Both the position numbers and the translations under genes were made by a program. 64,000 nt of DNA from Azospirillum sp. 412522. Its GTDB lineage: Bacteria; Pseudomonadota; Alphaproteobacteria; Azospirillales; Azospirillaceae. The stretch lies in contig NZ_RWIJ01000026.1 of assembly GCF_019805165.1 (NCBI RefSeq), positions 29,413-93,412 of the forward strand, written 5' to 3'. The notes under the pieces were generated by a model. The model saw only the letters and a program-made list of their open reading frames with translations, was not told the DNA's origin and ran no database searches. Shown here piece after piece: positions 50,929 through 58,816 of this stretch (position 1 is its first letter; the number at the start of each line of letters is the position of its first letter).

Positions 50929-53070
50929 TCAGCGGTGCAGTCCGGCGTCCGGGACCGGATGCAGACCATCGCTCCGCACGCGCCGTGCCGAAGTGCCCGT
51001 CGCCTTGCCCAACAGCTTGGCGGTGGCCATGGCGAGCTGGGTCTGGGTGTAGGGCTTGGCAAGGCGCGGCAGATCGGCGCCGATACCGTCCGGCAGGTCG
51101 GCGTATCCCGTCGCCAGAAGCACCGGCAGGTCCGGAACCATGGCCTGGGCCGCCTGGGCGAGTTCGACGCCGGTCATGCCGGGCATCGCATAGTCGGTCA
51201 GCAGCAGATCGACCGCCTGCCCGTTGCGCAGGATTTCGAGAGCTTCCGTGCCCGAATTCGCTTCGACGACCGTGTGTCCGAGATCGGCCAGCATGTCGAC
51301 GGTGCTCATGGCGATCAGCATGTCGTCATCGACCACGAGGACAATGGCGGGAGACACGTCGACCGCCATGGCCGCAGGCGGCTCCGCCGCCCGCACCGGC
51401 GTCGTCGCCTGCGGCAACCACAGCTCCACGAGCGTCCCCTCTCCCGGCACGCTCGACAGCCGGAAGGCGCCGCCCGACTGCACCGCCAGGCCATGGACCA
51501 TCGACAGGCCGAGACCGGTGCCCTTGCCGATGCCCTTGGTCGAAAAGAACGGTTCGATCGCCCGCGCGAGCGTCCGCGCATCCATGCCCGTACCGGTGTC
51601 CCGCACGCAAAGCCGCGGATGGGCGCCCGGCGCCAGCCCGGAGTCCACGGAAACCGGCGCCTCGTCCAGCGACACGGTCAGCGTGCCGCCGTCCGGCATG
51701 GCGTCCCGGGCGTTGATGGCGAGGTTGAGGATCGCCAGTTCGAGCTGGTTGGGATCGATCAGGGCAGGCGGCAGGACCGCAGGCGTCTCGATCCGCACCA
51801 CGATGCGCGGCCCCACCGAGCGCTCCAGCAAGGTCCGCATGCCGTCCAGCAAGCCCGCGAGGTCGACCGCCTGCGGTTGAAGGTCCTGGCGGCGGGCGAA
51901 GGCCAGAAGCCGCTGGGTCAGCGTCGCCCCGCGCTGCGCCCCCTGCATGGCACCGTCGAACAGGCGCTCCGTCGTCGGATCGTCGGGCAGGCGCTTGCGC
52001 AGCAGCTCCAGGTTGCCGAGCACCGCCATCAGCAGGTTGTTGAAGTCATGCGCCACGCCGCCGGTGAGCTGGCCGAGGGTCTCCAGCTTCTGCGTCTGGC
52101 GCAACTGCTCTTCGGCACGCTCGCGGTCGCGCATTTCGGCGCGCAGGCGCTCCAGCGTCGCCTCCAGTTCGCGGGTGCGCTCCTGCACCGTGGCCTCGAG
52201 CGTCGTCGTGAGACGCTGCAGGGCTTCCTGCGCCGCCTTCTGCGCACCGATGTCGACGATGACCGCAAGCGCTCCGGCCAGTTGGCCGGCACCGTCGCGC
52301 ACCGGCACGCCGCTGACCCGGAGCCAGGTCGAGGATCCGTCCGGAAACCGGTAGGTGAACTCGACGCCATGAACCATTTCGCCGCGCAAGGCACGCGCTC
52401 CGGGGAACTGGTCCTGGGACAGCAGGCGCCCCTGGTCGTCATGCCCGATCCAGGCGTGATCGTCCTTCGGCTGCCGGGATGGAATCACCGCGTCCGGCAC
52501 GAAGCGTTCGAACGCCGGGTTGCACAGCATGACCCGGCCGTCGCGATCCATCAGCGAGACGCCGACCGGCAGATGCTCGATCAACGTCGCGAAGCGGGCG
52601 CGCTCGCCGGCCAGATCGGCCAGGAGACGCTCTCGCTCGGCCAGATGCGCCCGTGCCTCGAACTGGCGCCGCCGCCCACGCAGGCAGGTTCGCACCACGC
52701 TGATCAGCGTGGTCGGGTGGAACGGACGTTCGATGAAGGTGACGTTGCCGAGCAGTTCGGTCAGGCGGGCGGCCTCAGGCGTCCGTTCGGCGCCGTCGCC
52801 GCGCATGGTGAGCAGAACGACCGGCAGGTCCGACCAGGGCGGCTGCGCGCCGATCCAGGCGACGAGACCCTGGAGGTCGGCGGTGCGCACGGCCTCTTCG
52901 ACCAGGATGAGCAGCCCCACCCCGTCGTCCAGGGCATTGCACAATGCCGTCAGGTCTGGACAGGACTGTACGGCGATCCCGACCTCGCCCAGCAGGGCGG
53001 ACGCCACGGCGGCATCCCGTCCGCGCGGCGCCAGGATCAGGGCGCGTTCCGAGGGGACATCCCCGCTCAT
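50929..53070 (-). CDS. Hybrid sensor histidine kinase with pseudo-receiver, PAS and receiver domains (KaiC-linked)
   Basis: 713 residues without membrane segments. Residues 8-130 look like a receiver fold, but the phosphoacceptor position reads LLILVEEAV and the usual lysine is Arg115 (ERPFHP), so it is a pseudo-receiver. A PAS domain follows (about 155-280), then a coiled coil, HisKA His341 (GGVAHDFNNLL), HATPase (NLAINARDAMPDGG, DTGTGMD) and a C-terminal receiver (LLLTDYAMPGMTG, about 585-700). It begins 10 bp after kaiC on the same strand; an earlier start at 53094 would overlap it. It is the probable signalling partner of the KaiC-like ATPase. Confidence 0.9.
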   Translation of the reverse strand: MSGDVPSERALILAPRGRDAAVASALLGEVGIAVQSCPDLTALCNALDDGVGLLILVEEAVRTADLQGLVAWIGAQPPWSDLPVVLLTMRGDGAERTPEAARLTELLGNVTFIERPFHPTTLISVVRTCLRGRRRQFEARAHLAERERLLADLAGERARFATLIEHLPVGVSLMDRDGRVMLCNPAFERFVPDAVIPSRQPKDDHAWIGHDDQGRLLSQDQFPGARALRGEMVHGVEFTYRFPDGSSTWLRVSGVPVRDGAGQLAGALAVIVDIGAQKAAQEALQRLTTTLEATVQERTRELEATLERLRAEMRDRERAEEQLRQTQKLETLGQLTGGVAHDFNNLLMAVLGNLELLRKRLPDDPTTERLFDGAMQGAQRGATLTQRLLAFARRQDLQPQAVDLAGLLDGMRTLLERSVGPRIVVRIETPAVLPPALIDPNQLELAILNLAINARDAMPDGGTLTVSLDEAPVSVDSGLAPGAHPRLCVRDTGTGMDARTLARAIEPFFSTKGIGKGTGLGLSMVHGLAVQSGGAFRLSSVPGEGTLVELWLPQATTPVRAAEPPAAMAVDVSPAIVLVVDDDMLIAMSTVDMLADLGHTVVEANSGTEALEILRNGQAVDLLLTDYAMPGMTGVELAQAAQAMVPDLPVLLATGYADLPDGIGADLPRLAKPYTQTQLAMATAKLLGKATGTSARRVRSDGLHPVPDAGLHR

Positions 53071-53080
53071 GCCGGCCCGC

Positions 53081-54580
53081 TCATGCCGGATCATCCCGCA
53101 GCAGGGGGTCGCCTTGACCGCTGTAGACCGGCACCCCGCGCAACACGCCCTGGAATTCCTCCAAGGGCGGCCCGAGGTTGATTCCGCGATCGGTGACCCG
53201 GTACTCGCGGATGGTGTCCTCATGCGGGCCGGCCCGCTTCTTGATCACGGAAATCGCCCGGCGGACCCGGCCCAGCGCCTCGAAATAGCGCAGCAGAACG
53301 ACGGTGTCGGCGAGGTAGGTGACGTCGACCGGCGACTGCATGTCTCCGATCAGGCCGTGCTGGGCGATGGTGAGGAAGGTGGTTACGCCCTGCCGGTTCA
53401 GATAGAGCAGCAGTTCGTGCAGGTGCAGGACCAGAAGCTGCTCCTCCGGCATCGCCGCCTGGTAGCCGTTTAGGCTGTCGATCACCACGGTGCGGATGTG
53501 ATGCTGGTCGATGCAGGCACGAACCCGGTGGGTGAACTCGCCGGGGGCCATCTCCGCCGCGTCCACCTGCTCGACCAGCAGGTTGCCGCCGTCGCGAAGC
53601 GCTTCGAGGTCGAGGCCCATCGCCTTCGTCCGGGCGAACAGCAGGCCGAGTTCCTCGTCGAAGACGAACAGCGCGGCGCGCTCCCCGCGCTCGACGGCGG
53701 CGACGGTGAACTGAATGGCTAACAGCGACTTCCCGGTTCCCGCGGGCCCGATGATGAGCGAACTCGATCCGCGCTCCATCCCGCCGCCGAGCAGCGTATC
53801 GAGTTCGGCGATGCCGCTGGCCAGACGCTCTCCGGTGAATCCGGTGCGATGCTCGGCGGCCACGAGCCGGGGAAATGCCCGGATGCCGCCGGTGGTGATG
53901 GCAAAATCGTGAAAGCCGCCACGGTAGGCTTGGCCGCGGTACTTGAGCACGCGGAGCCGCCGGCGCTCCGTCCCATAGGCAGGGCTCACCATCTCCAGCC
54001 GGATCACGCCATGCGCGATGCTGTGGACCGTCTTGTCCATGGTGTCGGTGGTAAGGTCGTCGAGCAGCAGCACGGTCGCGCCATGACGGGCGAAATAATG
54101 CTTGAGGGCGAGGATCTGGCGGCGGTACCGCAGCGAATCCTGGGCCAGCAGGCGGATTTCCGACAGGCTGTCGAGAACGATCCGCGTCGGTTTGACCCGC
54201 TCGATCGCCTCGAACAGGTGCTTGGTCGTCTCACCGAGTTCCAGATCCGCGGAATAGAGCAGGCTCTGCTGGTGGGACGAGTCGAGCAGGCTTTCCGGCG
54301 GAACCAGTTCGAAGACCGTGATCTCCTCGCCGAGAGTCCAGTCATGCGTGGCCGCCGCGTCGCGCAGTTCCTCCTCTGTTTCCGACAAGGTGATGTAGAG
54401 CCCCGTCTCTCCGGCAGCGGCACCCTCCAGAAGGAACTGCAGGGCCACCGTGGTCTTGCCGGTGCCCGGGCTTCCCTCGAGCAGGAAGACCCGGTCGCGC
54501 GTGAGCCCCCCGGCGAGGATGTCGTCGAGCCCGGCGACGCCGGTTCGCGCCTTGCGCAGCGGTTCAGTGGGTGCGGCCAT
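53081..54580 (-). CDS. KaiC-like double-domain RecA-fold ATPase
   Basis: 499 residues in two KaiC domains. P-loops are EGSPGTGKTT (35-44) and GPAGTGKS (278-285), each followed by the family acidic pair (ETEEEL; FVFDEELG). The C-terminal DTVVLLRYFE and SVIKKRAGPHEDTIREY match KaiC CII. By eye, the two phosphosites of cyanobacterial KaiC (Ser-Thr) correspond to Thr421-Tyr422 here. No kaiA or kaiB is in the window, so it is more likely a signalling ATPase than a clock. The start at 54580 overlaps the HigA-like gene by 17 bp; the hybrid kinase follows by 10 bp. Confidence 0.92.
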   Translation of the reverse strand: MAAPTEPLRKARTGVAGLDDILAGGLTRDRVFLLEGSPGTGKTTVALQFLLEGAAAGETGLYITLSETEEELRDAAATHDWTLGEEITVFELVPPESLLDSSHQQSLLYSADLELGETTKHLFEAIERVKPTRIVLDSLSEIRLLAQDSLRYRRQILALKHYFARHGATVLLLDDLTTDTMDKTVHSIAHGVIRLEMVSPAYGTERRRLRVLKYRGQAYRGGFHDFAITTGGIRAFPRLVAAEHRTGFTGERLASGIAELDTLLGGGMERGSSSLIIGPAGTGKSLLAIQFTVAAVERGERAALFVFDEELGLLFARTKAMGLDLEALRDGGNLLVEQVDAAEMAPGEFTHRVRACIDQHHIRTVVIDSLNGYQAAMPEEQLLVLHLHELLLYLNRQGVTTFLTIAQHGLIGDMQSPVDVTYLADTVVLLRYFEALGRVRRAISVIKKRAGPHEDTIREYRVTDRGINLGPPLEEFQGVLRGVPVYSGQGDPLLRDDPA

Positions 54581-54920
54581 GACGGGTCAGTATGTCCGTT
54601 CTAAGGGTATCGGGCAGTGCATGCGCCGGGATGCGCTCCAGCGCATCGGCGAGGGAGCGCTGCGCGTGCCAGAGATCATACACCAATTGAAGGTCGAGCC
54701 AGAACCCGGCGGGTAGTCCGCAGAGCCGGGACAGGCGGGCTGCCATCTCCGGCGTGACCGCGGCCCTGCCGGCCAACACGCGATGGAGCGTCTGCCGCGC
54801 GACCGCCAGTTCCCGGGCGGCCTGCGTCACCGTCATCCGTAGTTCGGGCAGGACGCGGGTGCGCAGCACGATACCGGGATGGGGCGGGGGGTCATTGGAC
54901 GGCGTCAATCCGGCGGACAT
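54564..54920 (-). CDS. HigA-like antitoxin-family XRE protein without a visible toxin partner
   Basis: 118 residues. The N-terminus PPPHPGIVLRTRVLPEL and helix-turn-helix TVTQAARELAVARQTLHRVLAGRAAVTPEMAARL (split over two helices) followed by FWLDLQLVYDLWHA match the VapI/HigA antitoxin family. HigB-type toxin genes normally lie directly upstream; none is seen on either side. Instead its end overlaps kaiC by 17 bp, so it probably acts as a transcription factor of this unit. The ATG at 54920 or a GTG at 54944 may start it; neither has a good ribosome site. Confidence 0.8.
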   Translation of the reverse strand: MSAGLTPSNDPPPHPGIVLRTRVLPELRMTVTQAARELAVARQTLHRVLAGRAAVTPEMAARLSRLCGLPAGFWLDLQLVYDLWHAQRSLADALERIPAHALPDTLRTDILTRHGRTH

Positions 54921-55062
54921 CCGATACGACAGAGGAGCGGTCACTCAGATGTAGCGCCTCGCGCGACAATCGCCAGCCTGTGCAATCAGCATCAGCCCTT
55001 CGGAGTAGGAACGGCGAAGGAACGCCGGCAAGAGCAACCTGGAGCGGCAGCCCCCGGATCCG

Positions 55063-55266
55063 TCACCCCGCCAGTTCCGCCGGAACAGGCAAATCCTCCC
55101 CCTCTTCGCGGCGCAGCATCCAGACCAGCCAGCGTTCGGTGTGAATCAGCAGGCTGCGGGTCTCGACGCTGTCGCAGCCGCGGCTGTGGGCGCGCAGAAG
55201 CCGAATGGCGCGGCAGATGGCGGATTGCTGGTTGAGGGCTCGTTCCGGCACAGTGGGGTGGTCCAT
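55063..55266 (-). CDS. Small hypothetical protein
   Basis: 67 residues from the ATG at 55266; codon third positions are strongly G/C, as in real genes here, whereas the frame upstream of this ATG is not. The product is charged and helical (QQSAICRAIRLLRAHSRG, HTERWLVWMLRREEG) with no signal or membrane segment and no known domain. No clear ribosome site is visible. It lies alone between the HigA-like gene and an AT-richer region on the same strand. Confidence 0.5.
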   Translation of the reverse strand: MDHPTVPERALNQQSAICRAIRLLRAHSRGCDSVETRSLLIHTERWLVWMLRREEGEDLPVPAELAG

Positions 55267-55609
55267 CGCGGCTGAGGAAAGGCATCGACACATACCGGAC
55301 CCGACCGCAACCGCAGCGTGATCTTTCTTGGACCCATTGCGAATCTTGCTCACTCCCATTCCAAGATTGCTTACGGCAGACGGAATGATGCGGCAGGCAA
55401 TCGTCAAGGCGACACCGGCAGTTCGGAGCACGGGAACTTGGCCTTGGCAAGCGCGAAGACCGTCGTCCCACGCGCTCTTGCCCCTGATCGCGGCATTTAT
55501 TGAATATTATATCTTCCGTTCCAGAAAGATGCCGGGCCGCCGCTGCCGCGAATGCTGTCCGTTTGTGCACCGGCATTTCCTGTCCGCACGTCGTGGGGAT
55601 TCAAGACAA
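55267..55609. other. Gene-poor region between two small genes
   Basis: About 340 bp, less GC-rich than average, with an AT-rich core at 55495-55515. No frame has good codon use on either strand. It should contain the divergent promoters of the two small genes. The weak composition and nearby kinase remnant suggest a region of rearrangement. Confidence 0.4.
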
Positions 55610-55759
55610 ATGACCAAGCACCTGTTCGCCCTCTCCGCCGCGCTCTGTTGCGCCATCCTGTGCAGCCTTGCGGTCGCCCCGCCGGCCGCCGCCGGGGAGC
55701 AGGGGTTCCGCACCGGCATCGTCCCGCACGCCAGCGCCCGCGTCATCATTGGGCAGTAA
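55610..55759 (+). CDS. Small secreted peptide (candidate gene)
   Basis: 49 residues. A convincing signal peptide (KHLFALSAALCCAILCSLAV, cleavage after PPAAA) leaves a mature peptide of about 24 residues starting GEQGFRTGIV and ending VIIGQ. GGGGA lies about 10 nt before the ATG. It has no match I recognise. The frame extends upstream, but only this part looks like a protein. The small size keeps this tentative. Confidence 0.45.
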   Translation: MTKHLFALSAALCCAILCSLAVAPPAAAGEQGFRTGIVPHASARVIIGQ

Positions 55760-55776
55760 CAGCCCGTCCGCCGCGC

Positions 55777-55945
55777 GGTGGAGACGGTCCGTCTGCGTTC
55801 CGCTGCGTCGATGCCGGCCCAGGCGCCAGCCTGGACGAGGCCGCGCGCGTCGCGGCATTGCCGCCGCTACGGGTTCTGGCGGTCGCCGACATCGAGGTGA
55901 ACCGCGACATCTTGCGCGGTATCCTTGGAACGCGCCGGCCACGCT
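55777..55945 (+). pseudogene. Remnant of a hybrid histidine kinase (end of ATPase domain and start of a receiver)
   Basis: In one frame the bases encode PSAFRC...DEAARVAALPPLRVL and then AVADIEVNRDILRGIL, the linker and first strand/helix of a receiver domain as found in hybrid kinases (normally VDDIEVNRDILRGIL). At 55926 the frame must shift to continue as ERAGHA, the next expected residues, and after that the match ends. The rest of the receiver is missing and the frame shifts again into the Hpt gene. There is no kinase core upstream, so this is a decayed fragment. Confidence 0.6.
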
Positions 55946-55979
55946 CCCCTCCATCACTCCAGAGGCCGCTTTGCCCGAC

Positions 55980-56357
55980 ATGCCCCACATCCCGGCCGCT
56001 CACATCCCGGCCACCGACGTCCCGGCCGCCGACCTGCTCGACGACGAGCAGGTGTCCCTGCTGCTGGAGGTGCTGACGGTCGAGGACTGGAACGCTTCCG
56101 TCGCCGGCTTCACCGACAACGGCCGCAAGACCGTCGACCGCATGATCGCCCAGGCCCGCGCCGGGGAGCCGCACGACCGTACCGCCCACACGCTGAAGGG
56201 CACGTCGCTGAACCTCGGCGCCGCGGCCCTCGGCCGGCTGGCGAAGGAACTGGAACACGCCTCCGCCAACGTGGTTCTGGAGCAGGAGGGGCGGCTCCAC
56301 GATCTGCTCGACCGCTCGCTGGCCGCGCTCCGCACGCGCAAGCCGATCAACGTCTGA
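55980..56357 (+). CDS. Hpt (histidine phosphotransfer) domain protein, probable remainder of a hybrid kinase
   Basis: 125 residues. The phosphotransfer motif is AHTLKGTSLNLGAAALG, with the phosphorylatable histidine and the LKG that follows it. A leader with three five-residue repeats (IPAAH, IPATD, VPAAD) precedes it. The helical pattern and length fit a single Hpt domain. It lies just after the receiver fragment in another frame, so it was probably the C-terminal Hpt of a hybrid kinase now free-standing. It may still work as a phosphorelay protein if expressed; the ATG at 55980 has no good ribosome site. Confidence 0.65.
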   Translation: MPHIPAAHIPATDVPAADLLDDEQVSLLLEVLTVEDWNASVAGFTDNGRKTVDRMIAQARAGEPHDRTAHTLKGTSLNLGAAALGRLAKELEHASANVVLEQEGRLHDLLDRSLAALRTRKPINV

Positions 56358-56482
56358 ACGGATAGGCGGCCGGCCGGACAGGCACGAACAGGCAATCGCC
56401 CCCTCCACATTCGGACAGGTCCGCGTGGCACAAAAGCTTCCCTGGCGCGTTGATCCTTCAGGACAACGACCAGAGAGGCATC

Positions 56483-56887
56483 ATGAGCGAGCTTGCGGAC
56501 GATCTCGACCACCGGACCGGAGCGCGGAGCGGGCCTGGAGCTGGGATGCGGGCCGACAGGGTGCGGCCGACGGTTCGACAGGCCCTGGCCTCAGCCGGCT
56601 TCTCGCCGATGGACCTGGGCAACGGCTGTAGCGCCTGGTATCGCCGGTCGGACGACGGAACCCATGCCCTGATCTCGCACAACAACGCGCTGGACGGCGA
56701 TCCGGCGGTCAAGGACTGGATCGTCGGCCAGTATGGCGAGCGCGGCGGCTTCGTCGAGGTCGGCGGCCTGCCGCTGTCCCGCGCGCTGGAAGGAGCGGAC
56801 GTCCTGCCGTCGCCGGTGCGGCCGGACGGGTCGCTGGTGGAAGCACTCTACCCCTCCCTCCAACAGGCACTTGATGATCTTGGGTGA
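56483..56887 (+). CDS. Conserved-looking hypothetical protein
   Basis: 134 residues from the ATG at 56483 with AGAGG 5 nt before it. Codon use fits the genome. I recognise no domain. The chain starts with a polar stretch, then RPTVRQALASAGFSPMDL and CSAWYRRSDDGTHALISHNN, and looks like a small alpha/beta cytoplasmic protein. It has one cysteine, no signal peptide and no membrane segment. It lies between the Hpt gene (126 bp) and an orphan receiver gene (173 bp) on the same strand, with no clear functional link. Confidence 0.55.
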   Translation: MSELADDLDHRTGARSGPGAGMRADRVRPTVRQALASAGFSPMDLGNGCSAWYRRSDDGTHALISHNNALDGDPAVKDWIVGQYGERGGFVEVGGLPLSRALEGADVLPSPVRPDGSLVEALYPSLQQALDDLG

Positions 56888-57060
56888 TAGTCCAGCCAGC
56901 GCTTGCCGGTGGCCCAATGGGCGATGACCAAGGTCGGGGTGGACAAGCGGACGGCTGAACGGAAAAGCTCACGCCTGTTGTCGGATGGGATCAAGACCCC
57001 CATCTGACCGCCAGCGACCGCCCAGATCCACCGCCTTGACCAGCAGCGAGCCGCCTGTCC

Positions 57061-57435
57061 ATGGAAGCCGACCGATCCAAGCCCTTGCGCATCCTGCTCG
57101 TCGAAGACGAACCGCTGGTGGCCATGGCCATAGAGGATTCGCTGGAGGTCCAGAATGTCAGCGTCGTCGGCCCCGCCGGCACGGTGGCGGAGGCGCTGGA
57201 CCTGATCGACAAGGGCGGCATCGACGCCGCCCTGCTGGACGTCACGCTCCGTGGGGAGCGCGTCGACAGCGTCGCCGACGCGCTGAGCGCCAGGGGCATT
57301 CCCTTCGTCTTCACCACCGGCCATGGCGCCGCCGGCCTGCCGCAGAGCCATCAGCACCGCCCCGTCCTGACCAAGCCCTTCCGCGAGGTCGAGATGACGG
57401 ATGCCATCGATCGCCACTTCCGCGGCGGGGCGTGA
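57061..57435 (+). CDS. Single-domain response regulator (orphan receiver)
   Basis: 124 residues forming one receiver domain: acidic pocket LLVEDEPLVAMAIED, phosphoacceptor in AALLDVTLRGE, conserved Thr in FTTGHG and Lys in VLTKPFRE. It has no output domain. Receivers with this LLDVTLRGE pattern are common as partners of HWE-type kinases in alphaproteobacteria. No kinase is adjacent on this strand. It converges on nnrS with 46 bp between. Confidence 0.92.
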   Translation: MEADRSKPLRILLVEDEPLVAMAIEDSLEVQNVSVVGPAGTVAEALDLIDKGGIDAALLDVTLRGERVDSVADALSARGIPFVFTTGHGAAGLPQSHQHRPVLTKPFREVEMTDAIDRHFRGGA

Positions 57436-57481
57436 CGCCCCGCCCCACAGCTTCCCATCCCGGCCCGAAGGCCCGGCCCGA

Positions 57482-58684
57482 TCAGCCCGGCCGACCGTCG
57501 GCACGCGGCGACAGCAGGACCGGGGCGTAGGCGACCAGATACAGGGCGAAGGCCGCGACCCAGGCATAGCCCGACCATTGCAGCGCCGCCCAAACCCACT
57601 CCACCGGCAGCATCGGCGAGATGGTTCGGCCGACCGCGGCGACCGTCAGCAGCACATAGGCGGCGACCGTCACCCGCGACACCACCAGCGGCCGCCCGGT
57701 GTGGCCGAGCGAGGCACGGCTCATCACCGCCAGGATCAGCGTGGCGAAGGCGCCGACCGTCAGCGCATGGGTCGCCGCAGCCACCGGCAGCCCGGCCAGG
57801 GCGTGCAGTCCGCGCAGGCTCAGCGCCACCGGCACCCACAGATAGCCGACGTGCAGGATCCACAGGATCGGCGAGCGCCAGGCCTTCCAGCCCTGCCAGC
57901 CGGCCAGCCGCACCGCATGGGCGACCGCGGCGGCAAGGGCGATCAGTCCGGTGACCACGGATTCCGGCGCCGCCATCGCCGCCGGGATCAGCGCCAGCGT
58001 CAGCACCAGCGTCGGCCGCTCCACCATCGGCCAGGACCGCACGCCCAGACCGGCCTTGCCCAATCCGTTGCGGGTGAAGGCGGGCAGGATGCGCCCGCCG
58101 ATCACCGTCACCATCATCAGGACGATGCCGAGCCCCAGCGCGAAGCCGGCGTCCGTCCCGCCGTCCAACAGATCGAGCCAGTCCAGATGGATCAACAGGT
58201 TGCTGACGGTCATCAGCCCGATCAGGATCAGGAAGGCGCTGTTGCGCCATTTGCCCGCAGCCACCAGCGGCCGGGCAAGCGCGAAGCCAAGGCCGGGCAG
58301 GAAGGCGACGTCGATCACCGCCGCCACCGGTTCCGGCATGCCGGTCCACGGAAAGACGGCGACACGGCCGGCGATCCAGAGCGCGGCGAGCGCCATCAAC
58401 GGGGCGCCGGCCACCGCCTTGGTGCCGGTCCAACTCGGCACCGCGGTGAGCAGGAAACCGGCGATGGCGGCGACCACCATGCCGAACAGCATCTCATGCG
58501 CATGCCAGGCGCTGGCGCCGACGGCATGATCCGGCCATTGCCCGGTCACCAGCACGCCCAGCCAGGCGGCGAGCAGCCCGACGGCGGCCACGCCGCTGAA
58601 CAGGAAGAAGAAGCGGAAGCCATACTGGAACAGGATCGGGATGGCGGGGCCGTCGTCGCGGCCGGCAAGACTGGGGGAGGACAT
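57482..58684 (-). CDS. nnrS: NnrS-family haem/copper membrane protein
   Basis: 400 residues with about twelve membrane helices. The N-terminal run PILFQYGFRFFFLFSG and ASAWHAHEMLFG, with histidines between helices, and later NLLIHLDWL and ATHALTVGAFA, are the family markers. NnrS protects cells during nitric oxide exposure and is usually made under denitrifying conditions. GGAG sits 10 nt before the ATG. An FNR/Dnr-type box 75 bp upstream fits control by low oxygen or NO. Other denitrification genes are not in the window. Confidence 0.92.
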   Translation of the reverse strand: MSSPSLAGRDDGPAIPILFQYGFRFFFLFSGVAAVGLLAAWLGVLVTGQWPDHAVGASAWHAHEMLFGMVVAAIAGFLLTAVPSWTGTKAVAGAPLMALAALWIAGRVAVFPWTGMPEPVAAVIDVAFLPGLGFALARPLVAAGKWRNSAFLILIGLMTVSNLLIHLDWLDLLDGGTDAGFALGLGIVLMMVTVIGGRILPAFTRNGLGKAGLGVRSWPMVERPTLVLTLALIPAAMAAPESVVTGLIALAAAVAHAVRLAGWQGWKAWRSPILWILHVGYLWVPVALSLRGLHALAGLPVAAATHALTVGAFATLILAVMSRASLGHTGRPLVVSRVTVAAYVLLTVAAVGRTISPMLPVEWVWAALQWSGYAWVAAFALYLVAYAPVLLSPRADGRPG

Positions 58685-58758
58685 GAACGGGGACTCCGCA
58701 AGACGGGTGCTGCAGTGCAGGACGACCGTCAGCCTGCGCGCCCCGGCCTTACGCCGCC

Positions 58759-58772
58759 TTGACGAAAATCAA
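58759..58772. promoter_or_regulatory. FNR/Dnr-type operator upstream of nnrS
   Basis: TTGACGAAAATCAA matches the FNR/NnrR consensus TTGATnnnnATCAA at 9 of the 10 defined positions. It lies 75-88 bp before the nnrS ATG and 45-58 bp before the divergent YcaQ-like gene. Distance and neighbour favour activation of nnrS. Confidence 0.7.
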
Positions 58773-58816
58773 ACGCATTCTCAAGCTGGCGTCCCATCCA
58801 ATTTCCCCCCAGGCCC

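Noticed and set aside
50935..53181. A 748-codon plus-strand frame opposite the hybrid kinase
   Set aside because: Antisense shadow; the kinase motifs are all on the minus strand.
53081..54580. Calling the KaiC-like gene a true circadian clock component
   Set aside because: kaiA and kaiB are absent from the window and the phosphosite residues appear to be Thr-Tyr, so only a KaiC-like ATPase is supported.
54564..55062. Search for a HigB toxin beside the HigA-like gene
   Set aside because: No frame on either strand upstream or downstream resembles a RelE/HigB fold; only the small unrelated gene at 55063-55266 is found.
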